From contig NZ_JAJAQH010000003.1 of the NCBI RefSeq assembly GCF_020523625.1, positions 62,001-126,000 of the forward strand: a stretch of DNA of 64,000 bases, given 5' to 3'. Positions 9,683 to 18,361 of this stretch are shown piece by piece. Position 1 is the stretch's first letter. Every line of letters begins with the position of its first letter. This stretch comes from Methylovorus menthalis. GTDB taxonomy: Bacteria; Pseudomonadota; Gammaproteobacteria; Burkholderiales; Methylophilaceae. The notes under the pieces are model-generated. The model saw only the letters and a program-made list of their open reading frames with translations. It did not search any database and was not told where the DNA came from. The position numbers and the translations under genes are program-made.

Positions 9683-10954
9683 ATGAACAAGCAGCCGATA
9701 TCCTCTCCCTCCACCACCCGCATCGCCTTTGCCAGCTTCATCGGCACTGCCATCGAGTTCTATGACTTTTACATCTACGCCATGGCGGCTGCCCTGGTGA
9801 TCGGGCAGGTGTTCTTCCCCGCGGAGGCTCCGGCGGCCCAGTCGCTCAATGCATTTTTGACCTTTGGCATCGCCTTTCTGGCACGGCCGCTGGGGGCGGT
9901 GCTGTTCGGGCATTTTGGTGACCGGGTGGGGCGCAAAGTCACTCTGGCGGCATCATTGTTGTTGATGGGGATCAGCACGTTGCTGATTGGTGTGCTCCCG
10001 GGCTATGCCGAATGGGGCGTGTGGGCGCCGGTGGTGTTGTGCCTGTTGCGCTTTGGTCAGGGGCTGGGGCTGGGCGGCGAATGGGGTGGTGCAGCCCTGC
10101 TGGCTACCGAACATGCGCCGGAGGGGCGGCGTGCCTGGTTTGGCATGTTTCCGCAATTGGGGCCCTCCGTGGGCTTTTTGCTGGCGACTTTGAGCTTTCT
10201 TGGTTTAAGCCTGTGGCTGACAGATGCTGAATTCAAGGCGTGGGGCTGGCGCGTGCCGTTTATTGCCAGCGCCTTGCTGGTGGTGGTGGGGCTTTATGTA
10301 CGCTTTACGCTGGCCGAAACCCCGGCCTTTGCCGCTGTGCTGGCCCATAAAGCCACCCATACTCTGCCGGTGGGCGCCTTGCTGAAGACGCATGCGCGTG
10401 CCGTGCTACTGGGCGCGCTGGCGATGGGCGTGTGCTACAACCTGTTTTACACCGCGACGGTGTTTTGCCTGAGCTATGGCACTGGCACGCTGGGCATATC
10501 GCGCCCGGTTTTTCTGGGCATGCTGTGCGTGGCGATTCTGGCGATGACGCTGGCGACGCCCTTGGCCGCTGCCCGGAGTGATCGTATTGGCCGTCGACCG
10601 GTGTTGCTGCGCGGGGCGCTGGCCGCCATGCTGGCGGGTTTTCTGCTGGCACCTGCGTTGCAGAGCGGTTCTTTGTTGCTGGTGACGGCGTATCTCGCGT
10701 TGTTGTTATTCCTCATGGGCGTGACCTTTGCCCCCATGGGTGCATTTTTGCCCGAGCAGTTCCCGGCCGCCGTGCGCTATAGCGGTGCCGGGCTTGCATA
10801 TAGTTTGGGTGGCATTCTCGGTGCCTCGCTGGCGCCCGCCATTTCGCAAGCGCTGGTGCAACAAGGCGGGCTGGCCTGGGTAGGCGGATATGTGTCGGTG
10901 ATGGCGGGGTTGAGTGCGCTGGCTGTGCTGGGGCTCAGGGCGCGGGCTGGGTAA
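9683..10954 (+). CDS. MFS transporter, metabolite:H+ symporter type
   Basis: About 423 residues and twelve membrane segments. The N-terminus [17 protein letters not shown] is the signature of the metabolite:H+ symporter (ProP/ShiA/KgtP-like) branch. The loop after TM2, [13 protein letters not shown], is the MFS motif A, and [24 protein letters not shown] is typical of the same branch. The start is uncertain: ATGs at 9677 and 9683 are both plausible and no strong ribosome site is visible. The substrate cannot be told. Its end overlaps the convergent YkgJ-type gene by 20 bp. Confidence 0.88.
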   Translation: MNKQPISSPSTTRIAFASFIGTAIEFYDFYIYAMAAALVIGQVFFPAEAPAAQSLNAFLTFGIAFLARPLGAVLFGHFGDRVGRKVTLAASLLLMGISTLLIGVLPGYAEWGVWAPVVLCLLRFGQGLGLGGEWGGAALLATEHAPEGRRAWFGMFPQLGPSVGFLLATLSFLGLSLWLTDAEFKAWGWRVPFIASALLVVVGLYVRFTLAETPAFAAVLAHKATHTLPVGALLKTHARAVLLGALAMGVCYNLFYTATVFCLSYGTGTLGISRPVFLGMLCVAILAMTLATPLAAARSDRIGRRPVLLRGALAAMLAGFLLAPALQSGSLLLVTAYLALLLFLMGVTFAPMGAFLPEQFPAAVRYSGAGLAYSLGGILGASLAPAISQALVQQGGLAWVGGYVSVMAGLSALAVLGLRARAG

Positions 10955-11195
10955 GTTGTTCCAGTTCGCCTAGCCAGTGTATGGCGTGCTCGCGGCTGGT
11001 GCCGCACATGGCGGGTTCCGGTTGCAGGCCGCCGCAGAAGTGCGGGCGCTCGGGCTGGCCGAAGATGGCGCAGCGCAGGTCGTCCGTTAATTGTATGCAG
11101 CGCACGCCAGCGGGTTTGCCATGCGGCATGCCGGGTATGGGACTGGTGATTGAGGGGGCGATGCAGCAGGCGCCGCAGTCCGGGCGGCAGTCCAT
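10935..11195 (-). CDS. YkgJ-family cysteine-cluster protein
   Basis: A small protein of 86 residues whose N-terminus reads CRPDCGACC, followed by further Cys at the GVRC, LRCAIF, PHFCGG and AMCGT positions. This is the CxxxCxxCC pattern of the YkgJ (UPF0153) family, predicted to bind Zn or an Fe-S cluster. Its ATG shares an A with the TGA of the upstream CinA-like gene (TGATG), so the two are translationally coupled. The function of the family is not established. Confidence 0.85.
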   Translation of the reverse strand: MDCRPDCGACCIAPSITSPIPGMPHGKPAGVRCIQLTDDLRCAIFGQPERPHFCGGLQPEPAMCGTSREHAIHWLGELEQLTQPAP

Positions 11196-11935
11196 CACAT
11201 GGCTTGCCAGGGAAAGCCTGCCTGCGTCACGCCTTGCGTGATGTCGGCCATGGCAGCGGCCACCGCGTCAGACTGGCCTTTGACGCCCAGCTCGATGGTG
11301 CGTCGCGTATCCAGCTTGGGCAGGCTGAACAGCTTGACCTCGGGGTGGGTGGCGACGATGTGGTTCATGAGATCAATCAACTGGCTCTCACCGGCATCCC
11401 ACACCACAATCGCTTGTTCGGTGATCACATGCTGGTGGAACAGATGGGCGTAGTGCGTATCCAGCACCCATTCCATCATCGGCCAGGCCATCTCGGGAAA
11501 GCCGGGCATGAAGTAATGCGAGCCCAGTGAAAACCCCGCCACGCGGTTGACCGGGTTAGGGATCAGGTCAGCGCCCTTGGGGAAATCTGCCATCAGCACC
11601 CGCTTGGGGTAGGCGGCCTCGCCAAAGCGCGCTTCAATTTCGGCTACTGCGCCCGCATGGCGCTCAATGGGCAGGCCAGCGGCTTCGGCAGCGGCCTGGC
11701 GGGTAAAGTCGTCTGGCGTGGCGCCTATGCCGCCAAAACTGAACACGATGTCGCAACGGTCCATGCTGCGTTTGATGCTTTGCGCGATACGGCGCTGGTC
11801 ATCGCCCAGATACTCGGCCCAGCCAAGCTGCAAGCCGCGTGCGGCCAGGGTCTGGATTACCCGGGACAGATGGGCATCCTGCCGTTTGCCGGAGAGGATT
11901 TCATCGCCGATGATGTAGGCACCGAAGGTTGGCAT
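11195..11935 (-). CDS. CinA-like molybdopterin-binding-domain protein
   Basis: This 246-residue protein consists of the MoCF (molybdopterin-binding) domain found at the N-terminus of CinA proteins: it begins [16 protein letters not shown] and has the phosphate-binding segment [21 protein letters not shown]. The C-terminal CinA nicotinamide-nucleotide deamidase domain is absent. A role in nucleotide repair (ADP-ribose pyrophosphatase activity in related proteins) is possible. The coupled downstream YkgJ-type gene suggests a shared function that I cannot name. Confidence 0.85.
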   Translation of the reverse strand: MPTFGAYIIGDEILSGKRQDAHLSRVIQTLAARGLQLGWAEYLGDDQRRIAQSIKRSMDRCDIVFSFGGIGATPDDFTRQAAAEAAGLPIERHAGAVAEIEARFGEAAYPKRVLMADFPKGADLIPNPVNRVAGFSLGSHYFMPGFPEMAWPMMEWVLDTHYAHLFHQHVITEQAIVVWDAGESQLIDLMNHIVATHPEVKLFSLPKLDTRRTIELGVKGQSDAVAAAMADITQGVTQAGFPWQAM

Positions 11936-12084
11936 GGTGTGTGGACGTTATCGAAAATCGCATTATATCCTGCCCGGTAATACAGGCTTGCAGTCTGGGC
12001 GCTTTCAACATGCGTCCTTATGCAACGCCATAAACCCAGGCACTATGCCATATACTTTGCAGCATATTTACCCTGATTTAGCTT

Positions 12085-12369
12085 ATGACCACCGACAAAG
12101 ATAACCCCGACAACGAAGTGCTATGCCACTGCAGCGGCACCAAGCGCGGCCAGATACGCGAGCTGTTTCTGGAAGGCCGTGATCTGGAGGGCATCTCGCG
12201 CTGGACGGGCGCGCTGACTGGCTGCGGCGGCTGTGAATGGGATATCGAGTGGTATCTAAAGGAGCTTAAGGAGGAGGGCGCGAAGGCCGCGCCCGTTTCT
12301 TCAACAGTGCCGGATTCGGCTGAGCCGCCCGCGGGTGATAGTCCTGAGGCACCGACAGAGGAGTCTTAG
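12085..12369 (+). CDS. BFD-like [2Fe-2S]-binding protein
   Basis: A 94-residue protein with CHC near residue 14 and GCGGC near residue 52, the C-x-C and C-x2-C pairs of BFD/NirB-type [2Fe-2S] domains. Between them lies the helical RGQIRELFLEGRDLEGISRWTGAL. The C-terminal 25 residues are Pro/Ser/Glu-rich and probably disordered. BFD domains act with bacterioferritin or as small redox modules. No partner gene is adjacent, so its role is open. Confidence 0.8.
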   Translation: MTTDKDNPDNEVLCHCSGTKRGQIRELFLEGRDLEGISRWTGALTGCGGCEWDIEWYLKELKEEGAKAAPVSSTVPDSAEPPAGDSPEAPTEES

Positions 12370-12412
12370 AGCCGAACCGGCTTGGCCTGCGAACATCTGT
12401 GGTGCTGAACGA

Positions 12413-15169
12413 TCAGTGCGCCGCTTCCCAGTTACTCCCTACACCGACTTCTGCCAGCAATGGCACATCCAGTTTTGCCACATCCTGCATCAGCTGCGGC
12501 AGTTTTTCCTTCACCAGCGCCAGCTCGTTATCCGGCACTTCCAGCACCAGTTCATCGTGCACTTGCATGATGAGTTTTGTGGCGAGCTTTTCGGTTTCCA
12601 GCCAGCTTTGCACGGCAATCATGGCGAGCTTGATGAGGTCGGCTGCGGTGCCTTGCATGGGCGCGTTGATGGCGGCGCGTTCGGCACCGGCGCGGCGCAT
12701 GCCGTTAGGGCTGTTGATCTCCGGCACCCACAGGCGACGGCCGAAGAAGGTTTCCACATAGCCTTGGGCTTTGGCGCGCTCGCGCGTGTTTTGCATGTAA
12801 TCGCGCACGCCGGGGTAGCGGGTGAAATAGCGCTCGATGTAGTTCTGCGCGGCCTGCCGTTCGATGCCGAGGTTTTGCGCGAGGCCAAAGGCGCTCATGC
12901 CGTAGATCAGGCCAAAGTTGATGACTTTTGCGTAACGACGCTGTTCGCTGCTGACGGCTTCGCGTTCCACGCCAAAAATTTCGGCAGCGGTGGCGCGGTG
13001 AATATCCTCACCGGCGGCAAAGGCGGTGAGCAGGCCGTCATCCTGTGACAAGTGCGCCATGATGCGCAGCTCAATCTGCGAATAGTCGGCGGAGACGATG
13101 TGGCCGCCCGCCGGGGCGATGAAGGCTTCGCGAATGCGGCGGCCTTCGGCGGTGCGTACCGGGATGTTCTGCAGATTGGGGTCCGAGCTGGAGAGGCGCC
13201 CCGTCACGGCCACGGCCTGGCTGTAGCTGGTGTGCACGCGGCCGGTGGTCGGGTTGATCATGCGCGGCAGCTTGTCGGTGTAGGTGGATTTCAGCTTGGC
13301 GAGCCCGCGATATTCCAGCAAGACCTTGGGCAATGGGTAATCCAGCGCCAGCTCCTGCAGTACATCTTCATCGGTAGAGGGCGTGCCGCTGGGGGTTTTC
13401 TTCAGGGGCTTGATGCCCAGCTTGCCGAACAGGATTTCCTGCAATTGCTTGGGCGAGCCCAGATTGAACGGCTGGCCGGCCAGTTCGTAAGCCTGTTGTT
13501 CCAGCGCCATCAGCTTCTGGCCGATTTCATGGCTCTGGCGATTCAGCATGTCATTGTCGATCAGCACGCCATTGCGCTCGATGGTAAACAGGATGTCCAG
13601 CACCGGCATCTCGATCTGGCGATAGACGAATTCCAGCTTGGCATCTTCGGCCACTTGCGGGTAAAGATACTCATGCAGTTGCAGGGTGATATCCGCATCT
13701 TCGGCGGCATATTCGCCCGCCTGCTCCAGCGCCACCTGGCTGAACGACACCTGTTTGGCACCTTTGCCCGCTACCTGTTCATAAGTGATGGTCTGCACGC
13801 CGAGGTGGCGCATGGCGAGATCATCCATGCCATGGGTACGATGGCTTTCCAGCACATAAGATTGCAGCAGGGTGTCGTGCGCAATGCCATTGAGCGCGAT
13901 GCCGTGGTTGGCCAGCACGTGCTTGTCGTATTTGAGGTTTTGCCCGACTTTTTTGATGGCGGGGTTTTCCAGCAGCGGCTTGATGCGCGCCAGCGTAGCG
14001 GCAAACGGCAGCTGATCTGGCGCGCCGGGGTAATCATGCGTCAGTGGCAGATAAGCGGCTTCGCCCGCCTTGATCGAAAACGACATGCCAACCAGCTTGG
14101 CGGTCAGCGGGTCCAGCGAGGTGGTCTCGGTATCAAAGCACACCAGTGCGGCGCTGCTGATCTTGTCCAGCCAGCGTTGCAGGCTGGCCTCATCGAGGAT
14201 GGTCTCGAACTGACGGGTGCTGACGCCAGCGGCGGCAAACAAATCTGCCGAGGTGCCAGCGGGCTGCGCTGCCACGGTGGGCAATGGGGCTTGCGCGGCG
14301 GGGATGGCCAGGTCCAGCTCGCGGCGCAGGGTCTTGAATTCAAAACGGTCAAATAGCTCGATTAGCTTTTCGCGGTCCTGCGGGCGTGGCGCCAGGTCAT
14401 CCAGGCTCTCCTGTATGCCCACATCGCAGCGGATGGTGATCAGCTCGCGCGCCGTGGGCAGCCAGGGCAGGGCTTTGCGCAGGTTCTCGCCCACTACGCC
14501 GGTTATCTGATCGGCATTGGCGACGATATTTTCCAGCGAGCCGTATTGCTTCAGCCATTTGACGGCGGTTTTCGGGCCGACTTTTTCCACGCCTGGCACA
14601 TTGTCCGAGCTGTCGCCTATCAATATCAGGTAATCCACCATCAGGCCAGGCGGCACGCCAAATTTGGCTTCGACGCCTGCCGGGTCCAGCACTTCATCGG
14701 TTTTGCGAAAGGCATCGCGCATGGTGTTGACGACGGTGATGTGCTCATTCACCAGTTGCGAAATATCCTTGTCGCCAGTGGAAATGATGACGCGTATGCC
14801 TTCGCGCTCGGCCTGCTTGGCCAGCGCGCCGATGACGTCATCGGCTTCCACGCCGTCTTCTACAATCAGGGGCCAGCCCATGGCCCGGATGGCCGTGTGC
14901 AAAGGCTCTATCTGTAGGCGCAGATCGTCGGGCATGGAGGCGCGGTTGGCCTTGTATTCGGGGTAGATGTCGTCACGAAAGGTTTTGCCTTTGGCATCAA
15001 ACACACAAGCGCTATAATCGGCCGGATAATCTTTATGCAGGCGGCGCAGCATGTTCAGCACGCCCTGAATGGCGCCGGTCGGCTCGTTTTGCTTGTTGCG
15101 CAAATCGGGCATGGCATGAAACGCCCGGTAAAGATAGGATGAGCCGTCAACCAATAACAATGTTTTCAT
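12413..15169 (-). CDS. polA: DNA polymerase I
   Basis: This 918-residue protein has all three domains of Pol I. The 5'-3' exonuclease occupies about residues 1-290 (LLVDGSSYLYRAFHA, GVEADDVIG). The 3'-5' proofreading domain is intact, with the catalytic DTET pair in CFDTETTSLDP. The polymerase domain fills the C-terminal 400 residues (SADYSQIELRIMAHLS, RRYAKVINFGLIYGMS, MQVHDELVLEVP). It acts in repair and Okazaki fragment processing. It is convergent with the BFD-like gene and divergent from the LOG gene. Confidence 0.98.
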   Translation of the reverse strand: MKTLLLVDGSSYLYRAFHAMPDLRNKQNEPTGAIQGVLNMLRRLHKDYPADYSACVFDAKGKTFRDDIYPEYKANRASMPDDLRLQIEPLHTAIRAMGWPLIVEDGVEADDVIGALAKQAEREGIRVIISTGDKDISQLVNEHITVVNTMRDAFRKTDEVLDPAGVEAKFGVPPGLMVDYLILIGDSSDNVPGVEKVGPKTAVKWLKQYGSLENIVANADQITGVVGENLRKALPWLPTARELITIRCDVGIQESLDDLAPRPQDREKLIELFDRFEFKTLRRELDLAIPAAQAPLPTVAAQPAGTSADLFAAAGVSTRQFETILDEASLQRWLDKISSAALVCFDTETTSLDPLTAKLVGMSFSIKAGEAAYLPLTHDYPGAPDQLPFAATLARIKPLLENPAIKKVGQNLKYDKHVLANHGIALNGIAHDTLLQSYVLESHRTHGMDDLAMRHLGVQTITYEQVAGKGAKQVSFSQVALEQAGEYAAEDADITLQLHEYLYPQVAEDAKLEFVYRQIEMPVLDILFTIERNGVLIDNDMLNRQSHEIGQKLMALEQQAYELAGQPFNLGSPKQLQEILFGKLGIKPLKKTPSGTPSTDEDVLQELALDYPLPKVLLEYRGLAKLKSTYTDKLPRMINPTTGRVHTSYSQAVAVTGRLSSSDPNLQNIPVRTAEGRRIREAFIAPAGGHIVSADYSQIELRIMAHLSQDDGLLTAFAAGEDIHRATAAEIFGVEREAVSSEQRRYAKVINFGLIYGMSAFGLAQNLGIERQAAQNYIERYFTRYPGVRDYMQNTRERAKAQGYVETFFGRRLWVPEINSPNGMRRAGAERAAINAPMQGTAADLIKLAMIAVQSWLETEKLATKLIMQVHDELVLEVPDNELALVKEKLPQLMQDVAKLDVPLLAEVGVGSNWEAAH

Positions 15170-15268
15170 AAGGTGCCTTCATAAACTGACTTCTGACGCA
15201 TGCCGTATTCAGGATGCCGTGCGCCAGTCCCGCATTTTCCAGGCCCTCAACACGCAAGGTTAAGCCCC

Positions 15269-15997
15269 ATGTCTGCTGCAAAAAAAATCCCGAAACTGAT
15301 GGACCCGGATCTCATCGAGCATCGACGTTCATCGCACGAGGCCTGGCATGCACTCGAGATTATGTCAGAATTCGTCGATGCTACCGAACGCCTGAAACAG
15401 ATTACCCCGGCAGTCTCGATTTTCGGCAGTGCCCGCACCGCACCCGATCATCCCTATTACCAGCTGACAGAAGAAATCGCGCGCCAGCTCTCCGAGGCAG
15501 GCTTCAGCGTGATTTCGGGCGGTGGCCCCGGCATCATGGAAGCCGCCAACAAGGGCGCGTTTTATGCTCGTTCGCCCAGCATCGGCCTCAATATCGAATT
15601 GCCGCACGAGCAAAAGGGCAACCAGTATCAGGACATCAGCCAGACCTTCCATCACTTTTTCATGCGCAAGGTCATGTTTGTCAAATACGCCTCGGCCTAT
15701 GTGGTGATGCCGGGCGGCTTTGGTACGCTGGATGAGCTGATGGAGGCGCTGACGCTGATACAGACCGGCAAGTCGCGCAAGATACCCATTATTCTGGTGC
15801 ATGAGCCTTTCTGGGGCGGCATGCTGGACTGGTTCCGCAATACGCTGGTGGCAGAAGGCATGGTGTCGCCGGATGACATGGACCTGGTGCAGGTGATTGA
15901 TGATCCGGCGGCCGTGGTGGAAGCCATCTTCAAGCACTACGAAACCCGTGGCTTCGAGTTGTCGCCAGCCGAGCGCCAGATTCAGCTTTACCTGTGA
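15269..15997 (+). CDS. LOG family protein (TIGR00730 type)
   Basis: The protein is 242 residues from the ATG at 15269 (AAGG upstream); the longer frame from 15200 adds unrelated residues. It shows the LOG signature: SGGGPGIMEAANKGAF, and PGGFGTLDELMEALTLIQTGK, the PGGxGTxxE phosphoribohydrolase motif. Family members cleave the N-glycosidic bond of nucleoside 5'-monophosphates; cytokinin-type substrates are known for some. Whether this one acts on AMP or cytokinin nucleotides cannot be told. Confidence 0.9.
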   Translation: MSAAKKIPKLMDPDLIEHRRSSHEAWHALEIMSEFVDATERLKQITPAVSIFGSARTAPDHPYYQLTEEIARQLSEAGFSVISGGGPGIMEAANKGAFYARSPSIGLNIELPHEQKGNQYQDISQTFHHFFMRKVMFVKYASAYVVMPGGFGTLDELMEALTLIQTGKSRKIPIILVHEPFWGGMLDWFRNTLVAEGMVSPDDMDLVQVIDDPAAVVEAIFKHYETRGFELSPAERQIQLYL

Positions 15998-16109
15998 TTC
16001 CCAACCGACATCTTCTGCATATCCATTTTCCCGGCTTGGGGTGGTTTTTGCTAGAATGCCTTCATCCCGCCGCTTTCGTTGTGAAGGCGGCTCAAAGCCT
16101 GAGGTGATT

Positions 16110-16445
16110 ATGCGACTGCTTCGTCATTTAGTTGTTCTAGCACTGGTATTGCCATGGCTCGCCCATGCTGCTGAACTGCCCAAGAATCTTGAACCTTTGC
16201 CAGAGGCACCTCCGCCGCCGCCAGGCTATGAAAATACGCCAGAGCCTGAAGTGACCATCACCAAAAAGGGCGAAGACACCATTGAGGAATACCGCGTTAA
16301 CGGTGAGCTTTACATGATGAAGGTGACGCCTTCGCATGGCGTGCCTTACTACCTGACCAAGGATGATGAGCAAAGCGATTGGGCACGTTCCAATGGGCCA
16401 ACCCCACCGATCTCGATTCCAAAGTGGGTACTGTTCCGATTCTAG
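16110..16445 (+). CDS. DUF2782 family periplasmic protein
   Basis: A 111-residue protein started at the ATG at 16110 with GAGGTG 4 nt upstream. It has a cleavable signal peptide (RLLRHLVVLALVLPWLAHA), a Pro-rich stretch EAPPPPPGYENTPEPEVTI, and a conserved core ITKKGEDTIEEYRVNGELYMMKV ending in a C-terminal IPKWVLFRF. The family is typical of beta- and gammaproteobacteria and has no known function. It lies 48 bp before thrB on the same strand and is probably cotranscribed. Confidence 0.82.
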   Translation: MRLLRHLVVLALVLPWLAHAAELPKNLEPLPEAPPPPPGYENTPEPEVTITKKGEDTIEEYRVNGELYMMKVTPSHGVPYYLTKDDEQSDWARSNGPTPPISIPKWVLFRF

Positions 16446-16493
16446 AATCCCGGTGCGAAGAGTTCATCTCTTCGCCATCTCACGATAAGCGTT

Positions 16494-17444
16494 ATGTCCG
16501 TATTCACTACCGTTACTTTCGAGCAGCTCAGCCATTGGCTTGAAGCTTATCCGCTGGGCCAGCTGCGTGATCTGCAGGGCATCGCTTCCGGCATTACCAA
16601 TACCAATTATTTTGTGACGACCGATACCGGTCGTTATGTGCTCACCCTGTTTGAAGAAAATACGGCGGAAGAGCTGCCGTTTTTTCTTGATCTCATGACC
16701 CATCTGGCCGAGCGCGGCATACCATGCCCGCATCCGGTCAAGAATCATGCGGGTGCCAGTCTGGGCGAGCTGAATGGCAAACCGGCGGCGCTGGTCAGCT
16801 GCCTGCGCGGCAAATCCCTTGAGCATCCCTCTGTTGAGCAATGCGCTGAAATCGGCCGTGTACTGGCAGACATGCATCTTGCCGGGCTGACCTTTCCTGC
16901 GGGCATGAAAAACCTGCGCGATGGTGAGTGGCGTCAAAAGACCGCTGCCAAAGTGGCTCCTTTATTGCGGCCTGCAGACAAAGCATTGCTCGATGCGCAA
17001 CTGACATTCGAGGCCGAGGCAGATTCGGAATATCTGCCCAGTGGCGTGATTCATGCTGATCTCTTCCGCGACAATGTGCTTTTTGATGGTAACGAACTGG
17101 GCGGCATCATTGATTTTTACTATGCCTGTCAGGATGCCTTGCTCTACGACGTCGCCATTGCGGTGAACGACTGGTGCGTGGATGCCGATGGCGGCCTAGA
17201 TCAGGCCAGAGTCATGGCGCTGATAGAGGCATACCATGCCGTGCGCCCGTTGACTGCCGCCGAAATAGAGGCGTGGCCGGGCATGCTGCGTACAGCTGCC
17301 ATGCGGTTCTGGTTGTCGCGCCTGCATGATTTGCATTTCCCGAGTGCCGGGGAGCTGACGCATGCCAAGGATCCGGGCCATTTCAGAACTATATTGCATA
17401 AGCGCATGACGGAGCCGTCGGCGCTGGGACCGCTACCCACTTGA
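16494..17444 (+). CDS. thrB: Homoserine kinase, aminoglycoside-phosphotransferase fold
   Basis: ThrB phosphorylates homoserine in threonine synthesis. This 316-residue enzyme is the ThrB variant of the APH/choline kinase fold, not the GHMP type. The N-terminus contains the family block GIASGITNTNYFVTT. The catalytic loop HADLFRDNVLFDGNELGGIIDF has the H-x-D-x4-N pattern and the DFG-like Asp. It is preceded by a DUF2782 gene and followed 33 bp later by a BPSS1780-type membrane protein. Confidence 0.95.
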   Translation: MSVFTTVTFEQLSHWLEAYPLGQLRDLQGIASGITNTNYFVTTDTGRYVLTLFEENTAEELPFFLDLMTHLAERGIPCPHPVKNHAGASLGELNGKPAALVSCLRGKSLEHPSVEQCAEIGRVLADMHLAGLTFPAGMKNLRDGEWRQKTAAKVAPLLRPADKALLDAQLTFEAEADSEYLPSGVIHADLFRDNVLFDGNELGGIIDFYYACQDALLYDVAIAVNDWCVDADGGLDQARVMALIEAYHAVRPLTAAEIEAWPGMLRTAAMRFWLSRLHDLHFPSAGELTHAKDPGHFRTILHKRMTEPSALGPLPT

Positions 17445-17477
17445 GGCAGCGGCCAATCATATAAAGGGGGAAAAATC

Positions 17478-18275
17478 ATGTTCAAGCGTAGCGCCAGAGA
17501 GGCCATTCATTGGGTCAGGGATTGTCTTGGTATTTTCAGGCAAAATCCTGCCATGTGGATGCTGGTGGCCCTGAGCTACGTGCTGCTATTCATGGTGATC
17601 CCAGCGATAGTTTTCCTGCCGGTGATCGTGAAATTGCTGGTGGTGATCATGGGGCCGTTTTTCCTGGTGCTGGCGCTCACGCTTTACCGTGAAGCCGACT
17701 ACGGACGCGATACCGAGTTCAGTGACATCGTCGCACAAGTGAAGCCGCAACTTGGCAAGCTGGTCGCCCTGGGCGGCGCTTGCATGGTTTATGGCATCCT
17801 CATCAGCTATGTGACGTCAGGCGATATGCAGGCGCTGGATGACATGGTGAATGCGAAGGCCGATGCTGAGGCACTGGCGACGCGCGCGGTGCCGCTGGCG
17901 ATCAAGATGCTGGTGTTGATGACGCCGATTTTCATGTCCACCTGGTTTGCTCCCATGCTGGTGGCGCATCACCAGTTCTCGGTATGGAAAGCCATCAAGT
18001 CCAGTATTGCCGGCTGCCTGACCAGTGTGTTGTCGCTGACCTTTGCCTGGATATTGCTCACGGCGGGTCTGGCACTTTGCATGATGGCGACGGGGATAGT
18101 GGTGGCGCTGGTGACAGCGATTATCAAGCCTGTTGGCCTGATCCTGACCTCGCTGACACTCTTGGCCTTTTTGCTGCTGGCGACCTCGCTGATGCTGGGG
18201 TTGCAATATGTCAGCTATCGCGACATCTTTGCCAAAAAGCTGGATGCAAAGACATTGGAACCCTCCGCTATATAA
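17478..18275 (+). CDS. BPSS1780-type integral membrane protein
   Basis: A 265-residue protein with five or six hydrophobic helices and an AAAGGGGG-type ribosome site just upstream. The N-terminus has REAIHWVRDCLGIFRQNPAMWM before the first helix, characteristic of a betaproteobacterial family of unknown function named after Burkholderia BPSS1780. A soluble loop (residues about 110-140) separates the membrane halves. It ends a three-gene plus-strand run; the shared terminator follows. Confidence 0.8.
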   Translation: MFKRSAREAIHWVRDCLGIFRQNPAMWMLVALSYVLLFMVIPAIVFLPVIVKLLVVIMGPFFLVLALTLYREADYGRDTEFSDIVAQVKPQLGKLVALGGACMVYGILISYVTSGDMQALDDMVNAKADAEALATRAVPLAIKMLVLMTPIFMSTWFAPMLVAHHQFSVWKAIKSSIAGCLTSVLSLTFAWILLTAGLALCMMATGIVVALVTAIIKPVGLILTSLTLLAFLLLATSLMLGLQYVSYRDIFAKKLDAKTLEPSAI

Positions 18276-18337
18276 GATTCTGAGTGGCGTAGCCGCCATC
18301 ACAGCTACTCCTTAGTCTCATGCATTGCAAACAAAAG

Positions 18338-18358
18338 GCCCGCATAAGCGGGCTTTTT
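18338..18358. terminator. Bidirectional terminator between membrane protein gene and uvrD
   Basis: GCCCGC-ATAA-GCGGGC is flanked by an A-rich left side and a T-rich right side (CTTTTTGTTTT). It lies between two convergent genes and can terminate both. Confidence 0.85.
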
Positions 18359-18361
18359 GTT

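Noticed and set aside
13052-14356. A 434-codon plus-strand open frame opposite polA
   Set aside because: Shadow of polA, which has all three catalytic domains on the minus strand.
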